From: Roseococcus pinisoli
Lineage (GTDB): Bacteria > Pseudomonadota > Alphaproteobacteria > Acetobacterales > Acetobacteraceae
Reading direction: 5' to 3'
Assembly (NCBI RefSeq): GCF_018413645.1
Contig: NZ_JAHCDA010000003.1
Location: forward strand, 1-64,000
Length of the DNA stretch: 64,000 bases
Position 1 is the first letter of the stretch, and each line of letters begins with the position of its first letter. Positions 9,477-16,812 of this stretch are shown in pieces. The translations under genes and the position numbers were made by a program. The notes beneath the pieces are model-generated. The model saw only the letters and a program-made list of their open reading frames with translations. It was not told the origin of the DNA and made no database searches.

Positions 9477-11002
9477 CGCCGGCCGCCGCGACCGCCACCG
9501 CCGCCGCCACCACGGCCACCACCGCCAGCGGCTCGGGCGCCGCCTCCGCCGCCACCACCGGCCGCACGGGCACCGCCAGCCCGCGCGCCGCCGCCTGCGA
9601 ATGACGCGCCGCCGCCGGCCGGCCGGGCAGATGCGCGGTTTTGTGCCTGAGCCCTGGCGGCGGGCTGACCCTCGCGGCTCATCGCGCCGCGATTTGCGGC
9701 AGCGCGTTCCCGACCGCCATCCCCCATGCCCTGAAAGCCTTGCGGCCCCGCATTCTGCCGTCCCCGCCCTTGTGCCTGCGGTCGAGTGGAGTTGTGCTGA
9801 ACGGCAGGCCTCTGGGCGTCACCGCGCCCGCCCTGGCCACCGCGATCGCCCACGCTAGCGCGGTTGCCAGGGCTTCCACGATCACCCACGCCACCACGAT
9901 CGGCGAGGCCTTGCCCGCGCTGCGTCTGATCCATCCGACCACGGAATTGATCCCGCGACTGCGCACGTTCGCGATCAGCGGCGCCGGCGCGGGCACCATC
10001 GGGGCGGTTCGCATTCACCCGGTTGCGGACATCGTCACTGCGATAGGCTACGCCTTGCCGGTGCGTCGTATCGTGCCGCCATTGATTCCCGCTGATCTGA
10101 TTCCGGTTGGCATTGATGTTGTTATAGCGGCTCGCGTTGACGTTGATGTCGCCACCGCCCCAACCGGCGCTCGACCAGCCCGCGAGCGAGCCGATGATCG
10201 CCACCCCGCCAGCGAAGGCCATTCCGGTCAGCAGCGCACTGCCGACGCCCCAGCTAGCCGGCGGCGGGTAATAGGCCGGCGGACTCTGCGGATAGGGCCA
10301 GGCGCCATAGACCACATTTGGGTCGTAGGCGGGCACGTAGACAGTTTCCGGTTGAGTCGGCGCGATGGTGATGATCTGCGAGGGCGGCGTAACCACTGAA
10401 CCCTGGGCCGGGGCAGCCGCATTGGTGTTCTGCACCACGTTCACGGTCTGCTGGGGGCCGGATCGCAACGCACCGTTGGCCTGGGCACGGCCGCGCAGCA
10501 CCTGCATGGCGTTGAGTACGTCCTGCTGCTGAGCCAGCACGGCATCGCCAACCTGCTGGGTCCATTCCAGTTGGTCGTTCATCAGTTTCAGCAGGTCGGG
10601 AAAAGGCACAAGCGACTTAACCGAAGGATCCCAGGATTGCGTGCTCAGCGCCTGCACCAGAGCGTCGCCGCGCAATTGCGCGTTCTGTCCCTGGCTAAGC
10701 CAGCGATACGCCTGCACCACTTCAAGCGGGTAGGTGGAGGCCATCAGCATCTGCATCAGCAATTCGTCTGGGTAGAGCGCTATCGGCGCCAGCAACTGCT
10801 CGAGCTGCGCCTGCGTCAGGCGGTCCTGTTGCGGATTGTTGGCGATCGGTGCCGCTGCGGGCGGCCCCTGCCCGAAGGCAGAAGGAGGCGAGCCCATGCC
10901 CAGAGTCGCACCTCCGAAGGAGAGTGCGAGCATCAGGAAGGCTGCGCGGCGTGTATCGATAGGGTTCCGAGGCGAAGAAGCTCGTATGCGGTGAGATCGC
11001 AT
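9473..11002 (-). CDS. DUF3300 family envelope protein with Arg/Gly-rich tail
   Basis: 509 residues: an N-terminal hydrophobic export signal (about 18-45), then the DUF3300 core (LLAPIALYPDELLMQMLMASTYP at about 68-90, ETVYVPAYDPNVVYGAWPYP near 225). A short membrane-prone Gly/Ala stretch follows (about 255-280). The C-terminal 200 residues are low complexity, rich in Arg, Gly, Ala, Gln and Asn, ending in a Gly-Arg run. The family has no assigned biochemical role. The repeat-rich tail explains the long spurious plus-strand proline/arginine frames over it. It heads a two-gene operon with the DUF2950 gene and is divergent from the SulP gene. Confidence 0.87.
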   Translation of the reverse strand: MRSHRIRASSPRNPIDTRRAAFLMLALSFGGATLGMGSPPSAFGQGPPAAAPIANNPQQDRLTQAQLEQLLAPIALYPDELLMQMLMASTYPLEVVQAYRWLSQGQNAQLRGDALVQALSTQSWDPSVKSLVPFPDLLKLMNDQLEWTQQVGDAVLAQQQDVLNAMQVLRGRAQANGALRSGPQQTVNVVQNTNAAAPAQGSVVTPPSQIITIAPTQPETVYVPAYDPNVVYGAWPYPQSPPAYYPPPASWGVGSALLTGMAFAGGVAIIGSLAGWSSAGWGGGDINVNASRYNNINANRNQISGNQWRHDTTHRQGVAYRSDDVRNRVNANRPDGARAGAADRERAQSRDQFRGRMDQTQRGQGLADRGGVGDRGSPGNRASVGDRGGQGGRGDAQRPAVQHNSTRPQAQGRGRQNAGPQGFQGMGDGGRERAAANRGAMSREGQPAARAQAQNRASARPAGGGASFAGGGARAGGARAAGGGGGGGARAAGGGGRGGGGGGGRGGRR

Positions 11003-11364
11003 ATTCTTGTTCCTGGGCGGCTTCGACCAGTTTCATTTAAGCGCGGGTGGCCGCCGAATAGCCAGAAATCTTTCGTCGTGAGCGCGCGGTTTTGGGCTAC
11101 GAAGATGAGGTACTACACGCGCATATTAGGTGGGTTGTGGTTAAGGCGTCGGTCGAAATTTGACGCGGAACTCGTCCATGGCGCGCAGTCGAACGCATAG
11201 CAGCGACTGACGCCTGTTTCTCCAGTTGCGCGACGCAGGCCGACCAACTGCGCCTCCACGGCTCCGCCGGCACGATGGCCCAGGCGCCCGGTGGGAGATC
11301 GTCACCGATGACGTGGTGTGGACGCTGATGGAATGTCGAGAAGAAGCATAACCCTGAGAAGCTC
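11003..11364. other. Divergent intergenic region
   Basis: 362 bases between the DUF3300 gene (minus) and the SulP gene (plus). No convincing reading frame on either strand, no tRNA and no clear repeat was seen. It must carry the promoters of both flanking operons; I could not assign -35/-10 boxes with confidence. Confidence 0.5.
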
Positions 11365-13008
11365 ATGAAGCTGAATTCTCTCAGCTGGCTGGGGGACGTG
11401 TCGGCGCGGACGCTTCGGGCTGACCTCGTCGCCGGGCTCATGCTGGCAGCCTATATGGTGCCGGCGGCTCTGGCCGATGCGGCTCTGGTGGGGTTGCCTC
11501 CGCAGGCAGGCCTGAACGCCTGCATCTTCGCCGGTCTCGTGTTTTGGCTCTTCAGCGGGCCGGGGCGAACGGTCGTCACGGTCACCACCGGCCTGTCCCT
11601 CCTGCTCGGTCAGACCGTGGGCGAAATTTCCGGCGGCGATCCGGCCCGGCATGCCGCGCTGATCGCTACGGCCACGCTATGGGCCGCGGTCTTCGCCGGG
11701 GCGGCCTGGGCGCTCGGCGCCGGCGCGCTGGCACGGTTCGTCCCGGAAACCGTGATGATCGGCTTCAAGGCCGGCCTGGCCCTGCATCTGGCGGCGGCGC
11801 AACTCCCGAAGCTGCTGGGCTTCCGCGGTCATGGCGAGGATTTCTTCGACCGGATCACCCATCTGCTGACCCATCTGGGCGACACCCAGCCTTGGGCCTT
11901 TCTCCTGGGTCTCGCGGCCCTGGCACTGCTCCTGACCGGAAAGGCCCTCGCTCCTAAGGTCCCCATGGCCCTGCTGGTGATCGTTCTCGGGATCGGCCTC
12001 GGCGCACTACTGGACGTGGGCGCCCACGGCGTCGCGGTGGTGGGCGAGGTGCCGCAGGGTCTGCCGATGCCGGGGCTTCCCTCCGTCTCGCGAGAGGAGG
12101 TCCGGGCGATGTTGCCGATCGGCCTTGCCTGCTTTCTGCTCGCGATCGTCGAGACCTCCGCCATCGGGCGCATGTTCGCCCGGCGCGACGGGCGCCGCCA
12201 CGAGGCGGGACGCGACATGCTGGCGCTCGCCGCGGCCAACCTGGCGGCCGGGCTGGGGCGGGGCTTTGCCGTGGGTGGCGGTGGATCGCAGTCGGTCGTC
12301 AATGACGGGGCAGGGGCGCGCACGCCGCTCTCCGGGCTGTTCGGCGCGCTCACGCTGGTGGTCGTCGCGCTCTTCCTGACCGGCCTGCTCGCGCCGCTGC
12401 CGCAGCCGGTGCTGGCGGCGATCGTGCTGGCTGCGGTAACCGGGCTCGTTGATGTCGCGGCGTTCCGGCGAGCCTGGCGGTTCCGCCGGTCCGAGGGGAT
12501 GGTCGCGATCGCTTCACTTGCAGGCGTGCTGGCCGCGGGCCTGCTCCAGGGCGTCCTGCTCGGTGCCGCCTTGTCGCTTGTCCTGATCCTGCGGGCCGCC
12601 CTTGCCCCACAGGTCGTGGAGCTGGGCCAGCTGCCCGAGGGGCCCATCGTCGACCGGTCGAGATACCCCGAGGCCTCACCATGGCCGGAGGCCGTCGTCA
12701 TCGCCTGCCGCAGCGCCATTCTCTACATGAACGCGGAGCATGTCCTGGACGCGGTGGTCGCGCGGATGGCCGGCCTTCCGGTCAGCGGAGGACGCGTCGT
12801 GCTTGCGATGGGCGGCGTGAACAGGATCGACCTGGCCGGGGCCGAGATGATGATCGAGCTACAGGAGATGCTTCATGCCGGCGGGCGCAAGCTGGTGCTC
12901 GCCGAGCTGCGCGACGGAGTGGCCCGGACGCTGATGGATGCGGGCTTTTCGGAGGAGGCGGCTGAACTTTCGCCGCATCGATCCATCGAGGACGCACTCG
13001 CCGAATAG
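11365..13008 (+). CDS. SulP family anion transporter with STAS domain
   Basis: 547 residues. The transmembrane domain (about 20-415) begins with DLVAGLMLAAYMVPAALADAAL, the SulP sulfate-permease signature region, and contains GGGGSQSVVNDGAGARTPLSG (about 305-325). The C-terminal STAS domain (about 430-545) has LAMGGVNRIDLAGAEMM. It predicts an inner-membrane sulfate, bicarbonate or dicarboxylate transporter; the substrate is not readable. ATG at 11365 follows GAGAAGC. It opens the plus-strand run that continues with fabI, phosphate acyltransferase and acetate kinase, though a 221-base gap with a palindrome separates it from fabI. Confidence 0.9.
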   Translation: MKLNSLSWLGDVSARTLRADLVAGLMLAAYMVPAALADAALVGLPPQAGLNACIFAGLVFWLFSGPGRTVVTVTTGLSLLLGQTVGEISGGDPARHAALIATATLWAAVFAGAAWALGAGALARFVPETVMIGFKAGLALHLAAAQLPKLLGFRGHGEDFFDRITHLLTHLGDTQPWAFLLGLAALALLLTGKALAPKVPMALLVIVLGIGLGALLDVGAHGVAVVGEVPQGLPMPGLPSVSREEVRAMLPIGLACFLLAIVETSAIGRMFARRDGRRHEAGRDMLALAAANLAAGLGRGFAVGGGGSQSVVNDGAGARTPLSGLFGALTLVVVALFLTGLLAPLPQPVLAAIVLAAVTGLVDVAAFRRAWRFRRSEGMVAIASLAGVLAAGLLQGVLLGAALSLVLILRAALAPQVVELGQLPEGPIVDRSRYPEASPWPEAVVIACRSAILYMNAEHVLDAVVARMAGLPVSGGRVVLAMGGVNRIDLAGAEMMIELQEMLHAGGRKLVLAELRDGVARTLMDAGFSEEAAELSPHRSIEDALAE

Positions 13009-13108
13009 CGCTTCCGTTTATCCGCATCCGGACCCAGGAACAATTCAGTGGAATGGAATGCGGGACTGCGTATAGGCTCCTGCGAGGCGCGGAAAATTTG
13101 AGCGATCC

Positions 13109-13125
13109 ATCAACGTATCGTTGAT
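13109..13125. promoter_or_regulatory. 7-3-7 inverted repeat upstream of fabI
   Basis: ATCAACG-TAT-CGTTGAT is a perfect palindrome 105 bases before the enoyl-ACP reductase start. It contains TTGAT half-sites in the opposite arrangement to an FNR/FixK box, so it is not a classical anaerobox. A dimeric repressor or activator site is inferred. Confidence 0.4.
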
Positions 13126-13229
13126 TGCGAGAAAGCCATGACGCCATCGGTCTCCCGGCGCTTCGTCTCCTGCCCACCGGCTGGTTGGCCTCCCGCGCGG
13201 TCGGTTTAGGGCAACGGGAAGGCAGATCG

Positions 13230-14006
13230 ATGGAAGCCAGGAACCCCGTGCTGGCCGGCAAGCGCGCTTTGGTGGTCGGCATCGCGAACGACAGTTCGAT
13301 CGCCTATGGCTGCGCCAAGGCCTTTCGTGAGCTCGGCGCCAGCCTTGCGCTGACTCATCTGAACGAGAAGGCTAGGCGCTTCGTCGAACCGCTGGCGACG
13401 GAGCTGGGAGCCGACATCCTCGCGCCGCTCGACGTCTCGGTTCCCGGCGAGCTGGAGGCCGTGTTCGACGCCATCCGCGGGAGATGGGGCCGACTGGACA
13501 TGCTGGTTCATTCCATTGCCTTCGCGCCGAAGGAAGACCTGCAGGGCGGCCTGCTGAACTGCTCGGCTGAAGGCTTCGCCAAGGCCATGGACGTCTCCTG
13601 CCACTCCTTCGTGCGGATGGCGAAGCTGGCCGCGCCGCTCATGACCGAGGGCGGGAGCATGTTCGCCATGAGCTATTATGGCGCCATGCGCGTCGTGCCC
13701 AACTACAGCGTGATGGGCCCGGTGAAGGCCGCCCTTGAGGCCTCCTGCCGCTATCTGGCGCACGAGCTCGGGCCAAACGGAATCCGCGTCCACGCCATCT
13801 CGCCGGGGCCGCTGAAGACCCGCGCGGCCTCGGGGCTCAAGGATTTCGACCTGCTGCTGGTCGAGGCCGCGCAACGCGCGCCGCTGGGCGAGCTCGCCGA
13901 CATCATGGATGTCGGCTTCACCTGCGCCTACCTCGCCACGCCTTACGCCCGGCGCGTCACCGGCGGCACGATCTATGTCGACGGCGGCGCGAACATCGTC
14001 GCCTGA
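13230..14006 (+). CDS. fabI: Enoyl-[acyl-carrier-protein] reductase (FabI-type SDR)
   Basis: 258-residue short-chain dehydrogenase of the FabI group: reduces trans-2-enoyl-ACP with NAD(P)H in fatty-acid elongation. The nucleotide motif is ALVVGIANDSSIAYG (13-27), and the catalytic block SYYGAMRVVPNYSVMGPVK gives Y149, Y159 and K166, matching E. coli Y146, Y156 and K163. The start at 13230 follows GGGAAGG; an in-frame extension to 13125 would read through an apparent operator and has no conserved sequence. Its place next to phosphate acyltransferase and acetate kinase genes, away from other fab genes, suggests a second, specialised enoyl reductase of a redox or fermentation module. Confidence 0.9.
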   Translation: MEARNPVLAGKRALVVGIANDSSIAYGCAKAFRELGASLALTHLNEKARRFVEPLATELGADILAPLDVSVPGELEAVFDAIRGRWGRLDMLVHSIAFAPKEDLQGGLLNCSAEGFAKAMDVSCHSFVRMAKLAAPLMTEGGSMFAMSYYGAMRVVPNYSVMGPVKAALEASCRYLAHELGPNGIRVHAISPGPLKTRAASGLKDFDLLLVEAAQRAPLGELADIMDVGFTCAYLATPYARRVTGGTIYVDGGANIVA

Positions 14007-14022
14007 ATTCGGAGCGAGTCCC

Positions 14023-14973
14023 ATGGCCGAGCCGGAGAGCCGTCCCCGATACGATCACCTCATCGCGGCCTGTCGCGCCTATCCGCCTACCTCCGTCGCG
14101 GTCGTCCATCCCTGCGACGAGAGCTCACTGGAAGGCATGCTCGAGGCGCGCCGCCTCGGCATCGTCGAGCCGGTCTTGGTGGGACCCAGAGCGAAGATTC
14201 TGGCCGCGGCGGAGAAGGCCGGACTGGACATTGCCGGACTCCCGATCGAGGACTTCCCCCATAGCGACGCGGCAGCCGAGGCCAGTGTCGCGCTGGTCCG
14301 CAGCGGGGCTTGCGAGGCGCTGATGAAGGGCAGCCTGCACACCGACGAGCTGCTTCGCCCTGTCGTGGCCAAGGACGGGCTGCGGACCGGACGGCGCATC
14401 AGCCACTGCTTCATCCTGGATGTTCCGGGCCACGACGTCCCGCTCATCATCAGCGATGCGGCCATCAACATCGCGCCGACCCTCGCGGAGAAAATGCACA
14501 TCACCCAGAATGCCATCGACCTCGCCCATGCGCTCGGTCTCGCGGAGGTGCGCGTCGCCATCCTCTCGGCGATGGAGACGGTCAATCCCAACGTGCCCAG
14601 CACGCTGGAGGCAGCCGCGCTCTGCAAGATGGCCGATCGCGGACAGATCACGGGCGCCCTGTTGGACGGACCGCTCGCCCTCGACAACGCCATCAACCTC
14701 GCGGCGGCGACGACCAAGCGCATCGTCTCGCCCGTGGCCGGAAGGGCCAATGTGCTGATCGTCCCGGACCTCGAGGCCGGCAACATGCTGGCCAAGAGCC
14801 TGACCTTCCTGGCGGGCGCCACCGCCGCGGGCATCGTGCTCGGGGCTCGTGTACCCATCATCCTGACCAGCCGTGCCGACAGCCTGAAGACGCGCGTCGC
14901 CTCCTGCGCCGTCGCGGCCCTCGTCGCGGCCGCGCGGCGCGGCAATCCCGCCGCCGCGGCGGCAGGCGGCTGA
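14023..14973 (+). CDS. Phosphate acetyl/butyryltransferase family protein
   Basis: 316 residues, single PTA_PTB domain: converts acyl-CoA plus phosphate to acyl phosphate plus CoA. Motifs: CEALMKGSLHTDELLRPV (about 98-115), SHCFILDVPGHD (about 127-138), AILSAMETVNPNVPSTLEA (about 180-198), GALLDGPLALDNAI, and NVLIVPDLEAGNMLAKSLTF near 245-264. It lacks the extra N-terminal hydratase or DRTGG domains of longer relatives. ATG at 14023 has GGAGCG upstream, 16 bases after fabI. It is followed by acetate kinase 3 bases later, giving the classical acyl-CoA to acyl-phosphate to acid plus ATP pair. Acetyl versus butyryl preference cannot be determined. Confidence 0.88.
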   Translation: MAEPESRPRYDHLIAACRAYPPTSVAVVHPCDESSLEGMLEARRLGIVEPVLVGPRAKILAAAEKAGLDIAGLPIEDFPHSDAAAEASVALVRSGACEALMKGSLHTDELLRPVVAKDGLRTGRRISHCFILDVPGHDVPLIISDAAINIAPTLAEKMHITQNAIDLAHALGLAEVRVAILSAMETVNPNVPSTLEAAALCKMADRGQITGALLDGPLALDNAINLAAATTKRIVSPVAGRANVLIVPDLEAGNMLAKSLTFLAGATAAGIVLGARVPIILTSRADSLKTRVASCAVAALVAAARRGNPAAAAAGG

Positions 14974-14976
14974 GCC

Positions 14977-16161
14977 ATGGCGGATTGCCTCATCATCGTG
15001 AATGCGGGCTCCTCCAGCATCAAGTTCGCCATTCATGAGGCGGCGGCGCCCTTCGGCGTGCTTCTGCGCGGCCTGATCGAGGGCATCGGCACCGCGCCGC
15101 GCCTGCGGCTGCGCGACCCTGCGGGGCAAACGCTGGTGGAGCGCGACTTCCCGTCGGAGGGCTTCGGCCATGCCGCCGGCATGCAGGCGATCATGGCGCT
15201 CGGTCCCGAGTTCATGGTGGAGCTGGAGCCGCGCGCGATCGGCCATCGCGTCGTTCATGGGGGCATGCGCTTCACGGTCCCCGTCCTCGTCGATTTCTCC
15301 GTCGTGGAGGCGCTGGAGGCTCTCCAGCCGCTGGCGCCGCTCCACCAGCCTCACAACCTTGCCCCGATCCGAGCGGTCGCGGAATTGCGGCCCGGCCTCC
15401 CGCAGGTCGCCTGCTTCGACACCGCCTTCCATCGCAGCCAGGCCGAGATCGCGCAGGCCTTCGCGCTGCCACGCGCGCTGAGTGCGATGGGCATCCGCCG
15501 CTACGGCTTCCATGGCCTGTCCTATGAGTTCATCGCCTCCCGCCTGCCGGCGCTCGATGCCCGGTTGGTGTCGCAGCGCGTCGTCGTCGCGCATCTGGGC
15601 AATGGCGCTAGCCTCTGCGCCATGCAGGGCGGCCGGAGCGTCGCCAGCACCATGGGCTTCACCGCGCTGGACGGGTTGATGATGGGAACGCGCGCCGGCG
15701 CCATCGACCCTGGCGTGCTGATCCATCTGATGGACACGCAAGGCATGGACGCGCGGGCGCTCGAGCGAATGCTCTACCGGGAGTCCGGGCTGCTCGGCGT
15801 GTCGGGAATCTCCTCTGACATGCGGACGCTGCGCGGGTCGAAGGATCCCCGCGCAGCTGAGGCGACGTCGCTGTTCACCTACCGCATCATCCGGGAGATC
15901 GGCTCGATGGTGGCCGCGCTCGGCGGCATCGACGCCCTCATTTTCACAGGCGGCATTGGCGAGAACGACGTGGCCACGCGCGCCGAGGTGGCGGCGGGCT
16001 GCGCCTGGCTCGGCCTCGCGCTGGACGAGGGCCGCAATCACACCGGGGGCGGATGCATCTCGGCCGATAGCTCCGCCGTCGCGGCTTGGGTCGTTCCGAC
16101 GGACGAAGAGACGATGATCGCGCGGCACACGGCCCAGGTACTGCAACGATCTTCACCTTGA
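14977..16161 (+). CDS. ackA: Acetate/propionate kinase
   Basis: 394 residues of the acetokinase family (ASKHA fold): transfers phosphate between acyl phosphate and ADP. Motifs: IIVNAGSSSIKFA (6-18), IGHRVVHGG near 88, YGFHGLSYEFIA near 175, VVAHLGNGASLCAM near 206, GTRAGAIDPG near 235 and FTGGIGEND near 324. Length is normal. The gene begins 3 bases after the phosphate acyltransferase stop, so the two are surely co-translated and form a substrate-level phosphorylation pathway. Confidence 0.92.
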   Translation: MADCLIIVNAGSSSIKFAIHEAAAPFGVLLRGLIEGIGTAPRLRLRDPAGQTLVERDFPSEGFGHAAGMQAIMALGPEFMVELEPRAIGHRVVHGGMRFTVPVLVDFSVVEALEALQPLAPLHQPHNLAPIRAVAELRPGLPQVACFDTAFHRSQAEIAQAFALPRALSAMGIRRYGFHGLSYEFIASRLPALDARLVSQRVVVAHLGNGASLCAMQGGRSVASTMGFTALDGLMMGTRAGAIDPGVLIHLMDTQGMDARALERMLYRESGLLGVSGISSDMRTLRGSKDPRAAEATSLFTYRIIREIGSMVAALGGIDALIFTGGIGENDVATRAEVAAGCAWLGLALDEGRNHTGGGCISADSSAVAAWVVPTDEETMIARHTAQVLQRSSP

Positions 16162-16184
16162 GGCACCCGAAGGAGGAGGCGAGA

Positions 16185-16631
16185 ATGGACTCCAACGATT
16201 TCAGCGCAGCCGGGATCCGGGCGCGTCTGCAAAAGGCGCGCGAGGCCAAGCTGGTGGCGGAAGAGGCGCAGCGTACCGCCCATGCGGCGGAGCAGACGGC
16301 GCTGCGCGAAGCCTTCGAGGCGCAACAGCTCCCTCCCGACGCGATGGCCCGCGTCATCGCCATGGTCGAGCGCGCCATCCGGAACGGGCAGAAGGAGGCC
16401 CAGGTCTTCCAGTTCCCCAGCGATTTCATGAAGGACGACGGCCGGTCCATCACCTCGCAATACGGCGATTGGACCCAGCAGCTCACGGGAGCCGCCAGCC
16501 GCGCCTACGCCTTCTTCGAGAAGGAGCTGGCGCCGCGTGGCTTCGTGCTGCGGCCCCGCATCGTCACCTACAAGGAAGGGATTCCCGGCGATGTCGGGTT
16601 CTTTCTCGCTTGGGAGGAACTGCCGAAATAG
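16185..16631 (+). CDS. Conserved hypothetical protein of the pta-ack module
   Basis: 148 residues starting at an ATG with a very strong AGGAGGAGG ribosome site, 23 bases after ackA. The N-terminal half is a charged, probably coiled-coil helix (RARLQKAREAKLVAEEAQRT and AVEQ-like repeats, residues 11-50). The C-terminal half contains AFFEKELAPRGFVLRPRIV and a hydrophobic end (GDVGFFLAWEELPK). No known domain was recognised. Its tight linkage to ackA and the DUF3141 gene suggests a role in the same metabolic module; function unknown. Confidence 0.75.
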   Translation: MDSNDFSAAGIRARLQKAREAKLVAEEAQRTAHAAEQTALREAFEAQQLPPDAMARVIAMVERAIRNGQKEAQVFQFPSDFMKDDGRSITSQYGDWTQQLTGAASRAYAFFEKELAPRGFVLRPRIVTYKEGIPGDVGFFLAWEELPK

Positions 16632-16720
16632 CGTCGGTCGTCAGCCACTCTCGCTCGACATCGCTTCCAGTTCCGGTCCGGATCGCGGTAGGATCGGGGG
16701 GCGAAGGACACGATAGCCCG

Positions 16721-16738
16721 CGGGATCGCGCGATCCCG
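16721..16738. promoter_or_regulatory. 18-bp perfect palindrome between the hypothetical gene and the DUF3141 gene
   Basis: CGGGATCGC-GCGATCCCG lies 90 bases after one gene and 75 before the next, flanked by GGGGGG (left) and CCCCCC (right), which could extend pairing. No T-run follows, so it may be an operator or an atypical terminator. Confidence 0.35.
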
Positions 16739-16812
16739 TGCCCCCCGGTTCTGCGCCGCTTCCGACGTTCTTCGATTCAGCTTCCGCTACCAGACCATAT
16801 GGTGAGGATGCC

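Noticed and set aside
11003-11364. Transposase remnant upstream of the SulP gene
   Set aside because: Some frames end with Arg-rich text, but no IS motif, inverted repeat or target duplication could be found.
13091-13125. FNR/FixK box before fabI (TTGAG...ATCAA)
   Set aside because: The half-site spacing is two bases too long for TTGAT-N4-ATCAA; only the outward palindrome is convincing.
14125-16146. 673-codon minus-strand frame over acetate kinase and phosphate acyltransferase
   Set aside because: Same GC effect; composition is that of an antisense frame and the plus-strand genes have all family motifs.
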